Part shown: positions 7,455 to 14,017 of the stretch, in pieces
Layout: every line of letters begins with the position of its first letter
Numbering within the stretch: the stretch's first letter is position 1
From: CAZTXD01 sp964617995
GTDB lineage: Bacteria > Actinomycetota > Acidimicrobiia > Spongiisociales > ZC4RG35
DNA: 15,341 bases
Reading direction: 5' to 3'
Assembly (NCBI GenBank): GCA_964617995.1
Contig: CAZTXD010000085.1
Location: 1-15,341, forward strand
Program-made: the position numbers and the translations under genes
Notes under the pieces: generated by a model
Told to the model about the DNA's origin: nothing
Databases searched by the model: none
The model's input: the letters and a program-made list of their open reading frames with translations, nothing else

Positions 7455-7487
7455 GAAGGGGGGCGGGGTGGAACCCCGCCCCCCTTC
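7455..7487 (+). terminator. Strong hairpin terminator after the secreted-protein gene
   Basis: GAAGGGGGGCGGGG (7455-7468) and its exact reverse complement (7474-7487) form a 14-bp stem around TGGAA, 20 nt past the stop codon. No U-run follows. The position and strength suit termination of the rhodanese/secreted-protein transcript. Confidence 0.8.
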
Positions 7488-7525
7488 GACTGGGGCCCCC
7501 GTCCAACTCGGCTGCTTCGGGCCCC

Positions 7526-7544
7526 GCGCGCTCTCGATGCGCGA
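7526..7544. repeat. Partial copy of the GCGCGC..TCGATGCGCGA repeat
   Basis: GCGCGCTCTCGATGCGCGA matches the right arm of the palindrome at 14195-14213 at 17 of 19 positions, and is followed by ATTTC where the other copy has AAAC. It lies between the operon terminator and palindrome copy 2 and suggests a dispersed intergenic repeat. Confidence 0.5.
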
Positions 7545-7584
7545 TTTCTGAGGGAGCGGCTCCGCCATCGGCCGCCGCCCCGGA

Positions 7585-7603
7585 ATCCGTGATCTCCACG
7601 GAT
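7585..7603. promoter_or_regulatory. Palindromic operator, copy 2 (ATCCGTG-N5-CACGGAT)
   Basis: Arms ATCCGTG (7585-7591) and CACGGAT (7597-7603) are identical to copy 1, with spacer ATCTC instead of GTCAC. The flanks CCGGA and G are also shared. It is 54 bp upstream of the start codon of the histidine-rich membrane protein and 32 bp from a TACGTT hexamer at 7626-7631. Confidence 0.7.
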
Positions 7604-7625
7604 GCCAACGATGGCCGTCCGGGAG

Positions 7626-7631
7626 TACGTT
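7626..7631 (+). promoter_or_regulatory. Possible -10 element of the membrane-protein gene
   Basis: TACGTT fits TANNNT and follows GAG, as in the rhodanese promoter. The palindrome centre would lie about 44 bp upstream of the inferred transcription start, where an activator commonly binds next to RNA polymerase. Confidence 0.35.
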
Positions 7632-7657
7632 CGGCGTGTATCGCAAGGAGGGAAACG

Positions 7658-8284
7658 ATGACGGGTGACACCATGACGATGCGCGGGTTCGGCCGCACTG
7701 GTCAGAGCTTGAAGTACGTGGCGGTCGGCGCGTTGGCATTCCAGGCGGTTCACCTGGTCGAGCATGTCGCCCAGGTCGGCTACTGGCTGGCACGGCCCGC
7801 CGCGGCACCGTGGCTGACTCCATGGGCAGCCGAGGGGAGGGATGCGCTCGCGGTCGGAGGTCAACTTGCTCTCGGCAACGAGCTGCTCCATCTCATCGGC
7901 AACCTGATCTTCGTCGCTGGGTTGGCGGCCTTGGCTGTCTACCTCCGTAACCGGGCACGCACGACCCCGACTGCCTTGCGAACGGCGATCGTCCTACAGG
8001 GGCTGCACATCGTGGAGCATGTGCTCCTCACCGCGAGTAGCGCCTTCTACGGCAAGGCGATCGGCGTGTCGACATTCCTGGGTCTGGTCGGAGGGCCGGT
8101 CATGACCTCGTGGCGGGTGTGGTTCCACTTCCTCATCAACCTGGCCGCATCATGGTATGCGGCTCGCGCCCTCATCGACATGAACCGTGCGGGTGAATTG
8201 GTGGGCGGTCGAGCGAAGGTTCAGCCCTCGGCTCAGGCGGTGGCGGTCGAGCGCGGCCCCACTGCGGGAGGAGAGAGGCCATAG
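7658..8284 (+). CDS. Integral membrane protein with duplicated QxxHxxEH motifs
   Basis: Product of 208 residues from ATG 7658, preceded by AAGGAGG (7645-7651) at 6-nt spacing. Four hydrophobic segments are visible, near 19-43, 66-95, 106-130 and 137-172. Each carries a histidine: His32/His36 in QAVHLVEH, His78 in ELLHLIGN, His117/His121 in QGLHIVEH, and His157 in WFHFLIN. Segments 1-2 and 3-4 look like a tandem duplication of one unit, QxxHxxEH followed about 40 residues later by HxxxN. Intramembrane His and Glu at helical spacing are what one expects for metal or haem ligands; that is an inference, and no named family is recognised. The tail after about 178 is hydrophilic and Ala/Val/Gly-rich. 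The upstream palindrome links it to the rhodanese operon. It converges with dapD across 43 bp with no obvious terminator. Confidence 0.8.
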   Translation: MTGDTMTMRGFGRTGQSLKYVAVGALAFQAVHLVEHVAQVGYWLARPAAAPWLTPWAAEGRDALAVGGQLALGNELLHLIGNLIFVAGLAALAVYLRNRARTTPTALRTAIVLQGLHIVEHVLLTASSAFYGKAIGVSTFLGLVGGPVMTSWRVWFHFLINLAASWYAARALIDMNRAGELVGGRAKVQPSAQAVAVERGPTAGGERP

Positions 8285-8327
8285 CCACTCAGCCCCACCT
8301 CGGGAAGATGTCCTGAGCGAGCCGGGA

Positions 8328-9314
8328 TCAGTTGTCGTGGAGATCGACGTTCAACCCGGTCCATTCGCCCGAGGTGGAAAGCGCCTCGACCCGTCCGCTC
8401 ACCGAATTGCGACGGAAGAGCAAACCCGACGCACCGGACAGCTCACGGGCCTTGACCGTGGAACCGTCGGGTAGGCTCACGACGGTGCCGGCCGTGACGT
8501 AGAGACCGGCCTCGACGATGCAGTCGTCGCCCAGCGAGATACCGAGACCGGCATTCGCTCCCAGCAGGCAGCGCCGCCCGATAGAGATCACCGCGCTGCC
8601 TCCCCCCGACAGTGTTCCCATGATCGAGGCGCCGCCACCGATGTCGCTGCCGTCCCCGACGACGACACCCGCCGATATGCGCCCTTCCACCATGGACTTG
8701 CCCAGAGTCCCTGCGTTGAAGTTGACGAACCCCTCGTGCATAACCGTGGTTCCCTCGGCCAGGTGGGCGCCGAGACGCACCCGGTCGGCATCGGCTATCC
8801 GCACCCCTGTCGGCACCACGTAGTCGGTCATGCGGGGGAATTTGTCGACGGAGGTGACCCTCACCGGTCGTCCGGCCGCCTCCAACCGATGCCGGGTCGA
8901 TTCGAAGTCGGACGGGGAGCAGGGGCCCTGGCTGGTCCAAACGACGTTGTTGAGGACACCGAAGATGCCCTCGACGCTGATCTGGTGGGGGCGGACCAGC
9001 CGGTGGGAGAGGAGGTGGAGCCGCAGGTACGCGTCATGAGGGTCGGCCGGGGCGCGGGCCAGGTCGGGGATGGATGTCGCCACCACCACCATCTCGACCC
9101 GGCGCTCCGGGTCGGGTCCTATCCGCGCCGCCAGGTCCTCGCCTCCCAGCTCGGCGGCCTTCTCCGGGTCGAGGCGGGTGGAGGCGTCGGTGGGGAGGCC
9201 GGCGGACTCGGGCAAGGTGGAGTCGAGCCGGGGTCGGGGATAGGCGGTATCGAGGACTGTGCCGTCGTCGGCCACCGTGGCGATGCCGACGGCGGTGGCG
9301 CTGATCGTGGTCAT
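8328..9314 (-). CDS. dapD: Tetrahydrodipicolinate N-succinyltransferase DapD
   Basis: Transfers succinyl from succinyl-CoA to tetrahydrodipicolinate, the first committed step of the succinylase route to meso-diaminopimelate and lysine. The 328-residue product resembles the mycobacterial type of DapD. It has an N-terminal domain beginning 'TAVGIATVADDGTVLDT' and a middle region ending 'TDYVVPTGVRIADADRVRLG'. A left-handed beta-helix of hexapeptide repeats follows (GAHLAEGTTV, EGFVNFNAGTLGKSMVEG, GVVVGDGSDIGGGASIMG, ISIGRRCLLGANAGLGISLG), and the C-terminal cap ends NVDLHDN. ATG 9314 is chosen because it matches the family N-terminus and has a -10 box 8 nt upstream; the open frame continues 43 codons into the divergent dapE, which is implausible. 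It is divergent from dapE, the arrangement known in Mycobacterium tuberculosis. Complete, with no anomalies. Confidence 0.96.
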   Translation of the reverse strand: MTTISATAVGIATVADDGTVLDTAYPRPRLDSTLPESAGLPTDASTRLDPEKAAELGGEDLAARIGPDPERRVEMVVVATSIPDLARAPADPHDAYLRLHLLSHRLVRPHQISVEGIFGVLNNVVWTSQGPCSPSDFESTRHRLEAAGRPVRVTSVDKFPRMTDYVVPTGVRIADADRVRLGAHLAEGTTVMHEGFVNFNAGTLGKSMVEGRISAGVVVGDGSDIGGGASIMGTLSGGGSAVISIGRRCLLGANAGLGISLGDDCIVEAGLYVTAGTVVSLPDGSTVKARELSGASGLLFRRNSVSGRVEALSTSGEWTGLNVDLHDN

Positions 9315-9322
9315 GGTTCGCG

Positions 9323-9328
9323 AGGCTA
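9323..9328 (-). promoter_or_regulatory. Predicted -10 element of dapD (leaderless)
   Basis: TAGCCT on the minus strand ends 8 nt before the ATG at 9314. It is only 14 bp from the oppositely oriented dapE -10, so two RNA polymerases could hardly bind together. Confidence 0.5.
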
Positions 9329-9342
9329 ACCGTGGTCGGCGG

Positions 9343-9348
9343 TAGGCT
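9343..9348 (+). promoter_or_regulatory. Predicted -10 element of dapE (leaderless)
   Basis: TAGGCT ends 9 nt before the ATG at 9358. The intervening GACGCTCCG has no Shine-Dalgarno sequence. The whole dapD-dapE gap is 43 bp, so each promoter's upstream contacts lie within or past the other gene's start. Confidence 0.5.
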
Positions 9349-9357
9349 GACGCTCCG

Positions 9358-10431
9358 ATGGACGGATCCCTGGTCGACACACTCTTCTGGCTGGTCGACA
9401 TCCCATCCGAGACGGGTGACGAGGAGGCAATCTGCTCAGCCATCTCCGACCGTCTGTCCCAACTGCCTCAGACCCGGGTGCGGGATTCGCTGGTGGTGGG
9501 TGTGCCCGATGATCGGCCCCTGGTGGTCCTGGCAGGTCACCTGGATACGGTTCCCCGACAGGGGCAGGGCCCGGCCAGGATCGAGGGTGGGCGTCTCGTG
9601 GGATTGGGGGCCTCCGACATGAAATCCGGCTTGGCGGTGATGCTCCACCTCCTCGAGGACGGCGAGGTGCTGGCGGGGCCCCACGCGATCGCTGCGGTCT
9701 TCTACGCTGCGGAGGAGGGTCCCCACGAAGCAAACCAGCTGCGGGACGTACTCGACGAGCTGAACTGGTTGACCCGGGCGGAATGCGCCATCGTCCTCGA
9801 ACCCTCCGACGGCCAGATCCAGTACGGATGCAACGGTGTCGTCAATGCGACGGTGACGTTCTCGGGGAAGGCGGCGCATGCCGCCCGCCCCTGGTTCGGT
9901 GAGAACGCGGTCACGAAGGCCGGTGAGTGGCTCGCCTCGATGCACCGCCTCGAACCCCGTCCCTACGTGGTCGATGGTCTCGAGTTCCGCAGGACCGTGA
10001 CCGTCACGAGAGCAGAGGGAGGAATAGCCAACAACGTGATACCTCCCGAGTTCGTCCTCAACGTGAACATGCGGTTCACGCCCGACATGTCGGTGGAGGA
10101 CGCCATCGACGAGCTGCGCAGCATGTGCGAGCCTGCCGATGGCTTCGACGTGGTCGACACAGCCCCGGCGGGAGCGGTGGCGGTGGATCATCCTCTACTC
10201 GATCGGCTGGCGTCGAGTGGCGCCGGGAGAGCCGCCAAGCAAGGCTGGACCGACGTCGCTCGCTTCACCGCAGCCGGCATCCCGGCCGTCAACTACGGAC
10301 CGGGCGAGTCCGCCCGCGCCCACCAGATGGACGAGTCCGTGGACTTGGCGGCCATGGATCGCGTCCACGCCACACTCAAGAGAGCGCTCATCGGCGAGAG
10401 GGGTACCGTCGGATCGGTCACCGGGGTCTGA
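9358..10431 (+). CDS. dapE: Succinyl-diaminopimelate desuccinylase DapE
   Basis: Hydrolyses N-succinyl-LL-diaminopimelate to LL-diaminopimelate and succinate. It is a cytoplasmic dinuclear-zinc enzyme of the M20 family. The 357-residue length is normal. Metal and catalytic residues are visible: His61 and catalytic Asp63 in AGHLDTVP, bridging Asp87 in GLGASDMKSG, the Glu119-Glu120 pair in YAAEEG, Glu148 in VLEPSDG, and the C-terminal His322 in GPGESARAHQMDES. The dimerisation/lid domain lies between, with GKAAHAARPWFGENA (about 170-184) and NVIPPEFVLNVNMRFTPD (226-243). GPGESARAHQMDE and the YGCNGVV motif point to DapE rather than ArgE or carboxypeptidase G2, and the divergent dapD supports that. 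No leader precedes the ATG. It converges with the anti-sigma gene across 72 bp. Confidence 0.95.
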   Translation: MDGSLVDTLFWLVDIPSETGDEEAICSAISDRLSQLPQTRVRDSLVVGVPDDRPLVVLAGHLDTVPRQGQGPARIEGGRLVGLGASDMKSGLAVMLHLLEDGEVLAGPHAIAAVFYAAEEGPHEANQLRDVLDELNWLTRAECAIVLEPSDGQIQYGCNGVVNATVTFSGKAAHAARPWFGENAVTKAGEWLASMHRLEPRPYVVDGLEFRRTVTVTRAEGGIANNVIPPEFVLNVNMRFTPDMSVEDAIDELRSMCEPADGFDVVDTAPAGAVAVDHPLLDRLASSGAGRAAKQGWTDVARFTAAGIPAVNYGPGESARAHQMDESVDLAAMDRVHATLKRALIGERGTVGSVTGV

Positions 10432-10503
10432 CCTGTCCGTGATGCGAGTCGCGAGCGAGTGTGGCTCGGAGTTGCATCCACCCGGTGACTGCGCCCTCTC
10501 AGC
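10432..10503. other. Convergent gap between dapE and the anti-sigma gene
   Basis: Seventy-two bases with no gene. The only secondary structure noticed is a weak 5-bp pairing, CGAGC...GCTCG, near 10453-10477. No convincing terminator is seen. Confidence 0.4.
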
Positions 10504-11982
10504 TCAGTCGCCGGCGACGAAGAACTGCCAGCGACCGTCAGCGGCGATGCCCACTCGGTAGCCGAGGTAGGTGCTGTCCGGTTCGGTGAACTCCGAGGGC
10601 CAGGTCCATATCCCGTTGGCATCTTCCACCCCTGGTTCGGCCACGAGCCGGACGAGGGTGGCCAACGGATCCTCACCTGTCCGCCCCTCCGCCACCCAGA
10701 ACGCGGCCGGATCGGCGGGTTCGCCGAAGCTGATGGTCGTCTCGTCGGCCAGAGCCCGTTCCGACAGGCCGGCATAGTCACAGGCGGCAGCCATCTCCAG
10801 GAGAGACCTGCGGGTGGCGGCCACCTCCGGGGGAAGAGCCTGGTTGGCCGCGGTGACAGCAACTGGCTCGCACGGAACCCCGTCGCTCCCGGAACCGAGG
10901 GTGGCGCCATCGGGCAGATCGAAGGGATGGCCATACGGCACGACCCAGCCGTCCTCCACGGGCGGCAGGCTGAGGTCGGTCGAGGAGTCGATGAGACGCG
11001 TCTCGGTGGGGGTTCGGATCGCCCATCCACCCGGACCCGAGACGACCATGTACGCCCCTGGTATCGAATGCTCCGCCAGCGTCTCTCCGGTGGTGACGTC
11101 GATGATCTCGAGACGGTCGTCGGCCAGGACTGCCAGCTCCGGGGAATCGTGGGCGAGGGCTATCCCCGCGGCCGGTGGCAGGCAGTCGGGGAGGACGGTA
11201 TCGAACGGCTCCCCGTAGACACCCATCAGCTCGATCCGCGGGCAGGAGAAGTCTTCCCGATCGACCATGGCGATCAGCTGACCGCCCGAGCTCACCTCCA
11301 CCCGGTTTTCGAGCCGCATGACGGAGCTGCTGGTTCCCTCATCGAGGTCCACGACGACGATCTGGGTGGCGGTTCCGGCACCGTTGTCGATGTCGGACAG
11401 AAACACGAAGAGTGCTCGACCGTCCAGGGACCTAGCCGGGCCCACCGGCACCAGCACACCGTCGTCGGGAGACGGCACCAACACCTCGGGTCGGTCGCCG
11501 CCGACCTTGAGCCGCATCAGGGAGCCCTGCGGCCACGGTTCGGGTGTGACGGCATGCTGGAACACGAGGCCACCTCGTTGGTCGGGAAACGCGGCTGCGA
11601 CCTCCTCGTAGAGATCGTCCGACGACAGTGCATGTGTCTCGTTTCCCTCCGCATCCAACAGCGTGATGCCGGCGACGTCGGCGACCAGGACTCCGAGCGC
11701 CTCGGTGACGGGCGTCACCTCCTCGAAGGTCTCTGCATCTGCCGAAGAGATCGTGGAGGTGGGCCCGGTCTCTACCGTTGCCAGCTCCGATGGGTCCGAT
11801 ATCACGTCGGTCCCCAGCGTCAGAGCCACCGCCAGTGCGGAGGTGGCACCCAACACCGTGACGAGACGAGTGCGAATCTGTCGGCGGCGGCCCCGACGCC
11901 GGACGGTGTCGAGCCGATCGGGAGCCCTCAGGTGGGCGGTCGTCGACTCGAGATGATCCCTGAGTCTCTCTTCGATGCTCAC
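10504..11982 (-). CDS. Putative membrane-anchored anti-sigma factor with large extracytoplasmic domain
   Basis: Product of 492 residues starting at GTG 11982, which overlaps the sigma-factor stop codon by 4 nt (GTGA). This is strong evidence of translational coupling. The N-terminal ~37 residues are cytoplasmic and basic (MSIEERLRDHLESTT...RRRGRRRQIRTR) and would be the sigma-contacting part. One membrane segment follows (LVTVLGATSALAVALTLG, about 40-57), then a long exported region. Repeated beta-strand units (VLVADVAGITLLDAEG, TQIVVVDLDEGT, LAVLADDRLEIIDVTTGETL) suggest a propeller-like domain. The last ~120 residues form a separate domain (EMAAACDYAGLSERAL...DPLATLVRLV...GIWTWPSEF) seen in various actinobacterial exported proteins. 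No HxxxCxxC zinc anti-sigma motif is present, so the assignment rests on gene order, topology and coupling. What it senses is unknown. Confidence 0.75.
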   Translation of the reverse strand: MSIEERLRDHLESTTAHLRAPDRLDTVRRRGRRRQIRTRLVTVLGATSALAVALTLGTDVISDPSELATVETGPTSTISSADAETFEEVTPVTEALGVLVADVAGITLLDAEGNETHALSSDDLYEEVAAAFPDQRGGLVFQHAVTPEPWPQGSLMRLKVGGDRPEVLVPSPDDGVLVPVGPARSLDGRALFVFLSDIDNGAGTATQIVVVDLDEGTSSSVMRLENRVEVSSGGQLIAMVDREDFSCPRIELMGVYGEPFDTVLPDCLPPAAGIALAHDSPELAVLADDRLEIIDVTTGETLAEHSIPGAYMVVSGPGGWAIRTPTETRLIDSSTDLSLPPVEDGWVVPYGHPFDLPDGATLGSGSDGVPCEPVAVTAANQALPPEVAATRRSLLEMAAACDYAGLSERALADETTISFGEPADPAAFWVAEGRTGEDPLATLVRLVAEPGVEDANGIWTWPSEFTEPDSTYLGYRVGIAADGRWQFFVAGD

Positions 11983-12479
11983 AGGCTGCCCTCCAGGGTC
12001 GTTCGTAGGTCATTCAGGACTCGGTGGAGCCGGCTCTTGGCAGTCCCCACCGGTATGCCCATGGCCGAGGCGATCTCCTCGTAGCTCCAATCCAGGAGGT
12101 GCCGGAGCACGACCAGGGACCGCGCCTCCATCGGTAGGGCGCGGAGAGCGGCCTCGATGTCGGGGTCGGGAAGGTCCTGATGGATCACCCGTTCGGGGGG
12201 AGTGTCGATGAGGTGCTCGCGGGTCTCCTTCCTGAGACGGGATCGGGCCCAGTTCAGCCCCACCCGGTAGACCCACCCGGGCGCATTGTCGTAGTCCGAC
12301 ACCGATCTCCAGCGTTGAAAGGCACGGGTCATGGCCTCGTCGGTCGCCTCCCGGGCGAGGTCGGCATCCCCGATGGTCGCGGCCAGCGCCTTGAACACGG
12401 GTTGGTGGTTCACCCTGTAGAAGTCGGGGAAATCCCGTTGTCTCAGCGTGGTAGTGGTGGCAGATCGCAACGTGGCCAA
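11979..12479 (-). CDS. ECF-family RNA polymerase sigma factor
   Basis: Product of 166 residues, a normal length for an ECF sigma factor with only regions 2 and 4. Region 2 spans about residues 18-85 (DFYRVNHQPVFKALAAT...DEAMTRAFQRW...APGWVYRVGLNWARSRLRK). Region 4 spans about 112-162 (ALRALPMEARSLVVLRHLLDWSYEEIASAMGIPVGTAKSRLHRVLNDLR), with its C-terminal HTH. The start is taken as TTG 12479, since no ATG or GTG is available before the conserved region. AAGGAGG at 12483-12489 lies very close to it, and a TTG at 12470 is the alternative. It would direct transcription of a stress or envelope regulon and be held inactive by the coupled downstream anti-sigma protein. A candidate autoregulated promoter is at 12502-12526. 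The upstream GH57-like gene on the same strand ends 56 bp before this gene. Confidence 0.92.
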   Translation of the reverse strand: MATLRSATTTTLRQRDFPDFYRVNHQPVFKALAATIGDADLAREATDEAMTRAFQRWRSVSDYDNAPGWVYRVGLNWARSRLRKETREHLIDTPPERVIHQDLPDPDIEAALRALPMEARSLVVLRHLLDWSYEEIASAMGIPVGTAKSRLHRVLNDLRTTLEGSL

Positions 12480-12501
12480 CGTCCTCCTTTTATCCGTCCC
12501 A

Positions 12502-12526
12502 AACGCACGACCACGTCACTCCGTTC
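12502..12526 (-). promoter_or_regulatory. Candidate ECF-type promoter of the sigma gene
   Basis: On the minus strand GAGAAC (core GAAC at 12523-12526) and CGTT (12502-12505) are separated by 17 nt. This resembles the general ECF promoter pattern GGAAC-N16/17-CGTT. It lies about 23 nt upstream of the TTG start. Short motifs like this arise by chance, so it is tentative. Confidence 0.35.
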
Positions 12527-12527
12527 T

Positions 12528-12544
12528 CCCTCCTGTCAGGAGGG
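12528..12544 (-). terminator. Hairpin across the stop codon of the GH57-like gene
   Basis: CCCTCCT and AGGAGGG pair (7 bp) around GTC, with the gene's stop codon at 12536-12538 in the centre. It has no U-run. It could attenuate read-through into the sigma gene. Confidence 0.3.
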
Positions 12545-13987
12545 CGTGAGCGTCAAGCGGTACACCGAGTCGTCTGACGTGACCCAATGCGGCCAGATCA
12601 CCAACCCACCGTCGGGCAGCGGCCGGGTGAACATCTCAGATGGCCTCGCTGCCTCCACCACCAGGGTGTGCTCCTCATCGGTCAGGCGGAACCTGTGACC
12701 GGTCGCCGCCAGGGGCTCGTCTGTCTCCTGCCACTCGCCGCCGTCGACGCGGAGCCTCGCCCCTCGCATCGCTAGGGGGAACTCTGGTCCGATACGCGAT
12801 GAGGGGCCGGGGGCGGAAGTGAGCTCGACGAGGAGAGCCCTGCCCTGGATCTCGAGCCGGCACACGGAGCCTCTCCGATCCTCGAGCATCACCAGAGCCT
12901 CACCCCTCCCCTCGGAACGGAGCCCCACTCGCATCGGCTCGGGAGTGGGCTCGTCCCCGTTCTCCGTAAGGCGGCGCATCAGTACCGTCGTGGCGGCGGT
13001 GACCGCCCATTCGGCGGGTTTGTCGTCCCAGACTTCGAGAGTGCATGTGACCGGGTCGATGATGAGGCTGGCGGAGGACGTCTCCACATGGAGCTCCTCC
13101 ACCCCGTCGGCGTCCCAGTCGACCTCCCGAACGGTCACCCAGCCATCCCCCCGATGACGTGCCCGGTCGAGGCTGGCACGGGCGGCTATGAGGGCTCGCC
13201 GGGCCTCATCGTCGACATGTCCCACCTGCAACAGTTCACGTGTCTGGAGGGCGAAGAGGAGGTCCTGACCGGGAGTCCGGTCGCCCATGTCCCGGGTGAG
13301 CAGAAGCACCTTGCGGTAGAACGGCTCGACCTCGGCGGGCAGCCCCGGCATCGTCGTCTCGGGGACGATCCTCTCACCAGGGAGGTGATCGACCAGGTAA
13401 CCGTCGGGGCTGATGAAGAGGCCCCTGTGGAGGTGGACTAGTCGGCTCAGCTCGTCGGGTTCGACACGAACGGCACACAGGTCGTCGGAGTCGTCGTGTT
13501 CGGGGACCGTGTCGGCCACCGCCAGCGCCGTCACCGTGACGCCGGCTCGTTCTACGGCTCCCGGGCGGTCGGGCAGCGTGGGGAGCAGCGAGGCGTCGGC
13601 GAGAATGAGTTCGTAGCCCTCTTCCGACGTGAGGCTGACGAGGTCGGGCGCCCAGGCATCGGCTATCCACATTGCCCGGGCGCTCAACCCGGCGCCGTCC
13701 AGAGCAGTCCTCTCCCGGCGGAGCTGAGCAGCCCGGGCCTCGTCGGGAAGCATCACGAGTATCGGATCCGAGAATCCGCCCGCCAGCCACAGTATGTCCT
13801 GGTGGCTCAGAAGGTCCCACAGTTCCGGCTCGTCCTGGGATACGCGCTCGACGGCGGCTCCGGGGAGTCGCACGCTCAAGGGGACTCCGGGATGAGCTTC
13901 GAGAGAAGCCGCCAGGGTGGAGAGGGCTGCCGTCCAGCCGGCGGGCCCGAGGCGGTGAGGGACGATCACCACCGGCGCGATGTGCAT
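12536..13987 (-). CDS. GH57-like (4-alpha-glucanotransferase/alpha-amylase-related) protein, catalytic motif degenerate
   Basis: Product of 483 residues from ATG 13987. Several landmarks resemble glycoside hydrolase family 57 of the 4-alpha-glucanotransferase type. LAGGFSDPILVMLPDE (69-83) resembles the family's GGGFYEPIL..IPDE. MWIADAWAPDL (106-116) resembles the nucleophile motif W-L-x-E-R-V-W-x-P. YELILADASLL (125-135) resembles the acid/base motif around DD.HF. VREVDWDADGVEELHVET (about 283-300) resembles the start of the DUF1926-type beta domain. However, the HxHQP motif expected at the N-terminus is absent (PHRLGP instead). The nucleophile Glu is replaced by Asp110, and this motif is one residue short. 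The usual long tryptophan-rich segment before the beta domain is missing. It may be a carbohydrate-binding or regulatory pseudoenzyme. A TAGCGT -10 box lies 6 nt before the ATG. There is no signal peptide. The family call is by eye. Confidence 0.6.
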   Translation of the reverse strand: MHIAPVVIVPHRLGPAGWTAALSTLAASLEAHPGVPLSVRLPGAAVERVSQDEPELWDLLSHQDILWLAGGFSDPILVMLPDEARAAQLRRERTALDGAGLSARAMWIADAWAPDLVSLTSEEGYELILADASLLPTLPDRPGAVERAGVTVTALAVADTVPEHDDSDDLCAVRVEPDELSRLVHLHRGLFISPDGYLVDHLPGERIVPETTMPGLPAEVEPFYRKVLLLTRDMGDRTPGQDLLFALQTRELLQVGHVDDEARRALIAARASLDRARHRGDGWVTVREVDWDADGVEELHVETSSASLIIDPVTCTLEVWDDKPAEWAVTAATTVLMRRLTENGDEPTPEPMRVGLRSEGRGEALVMLEDRRGSVCRLEIQGRALLVELTSAPGPSSRIGPEFPLAMRGARLRVDGGEWQETDEPLAATGHRFRLTDEEHTLVVEAARPSEMFTRPLPDGGLVIWPHWVTSDDSVYRLTLTPS

Positions 13988-13993
13988 GAGGGG

Positions 13994-13999
13994 ACGCTA
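13994..13999 (-). promoter_or_regulatory. Predicted -10 element of the GH57-like gene (leaderless)
   Basis: TAGCGT on the minus strand ends 6 nt before the ATG at 13987 with no Shine-Dalgarno sequence between. The same hexamer is used by the gene starting at 2749. Confidence 0.45.
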
Positions 14000-14017
14000 G
14001 CGACACCCGGGGCCCAT

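Noticed and set aside
6400..7698. 432-residue minus-strand frame opposite the rhodanese and secreted-protein genes
   Set aside because: Pro/Arg/His-rich shadow of two well-supported genes; it also crosses the terminator and the operator.
9315..9443. Upstream extension of dapD by 43 codons
   Set aside because: It would overlap dapE, does not match the DapD N-terminus, and loses the -10 box arrangement.
10504..11982. Zinc-binding anti-sigma (ZAS) domain
   Set aside because: The N-terminal cytoplasmic part contains no HxxxCxxC motif.
10927..12084. 385-residue plus-strand frame opposite the sigma/anti-sigma genes
   Set aside because: The opposite strand carries a clear ECF sigma factor and a coupled membrane protein; this frame has no motifs.
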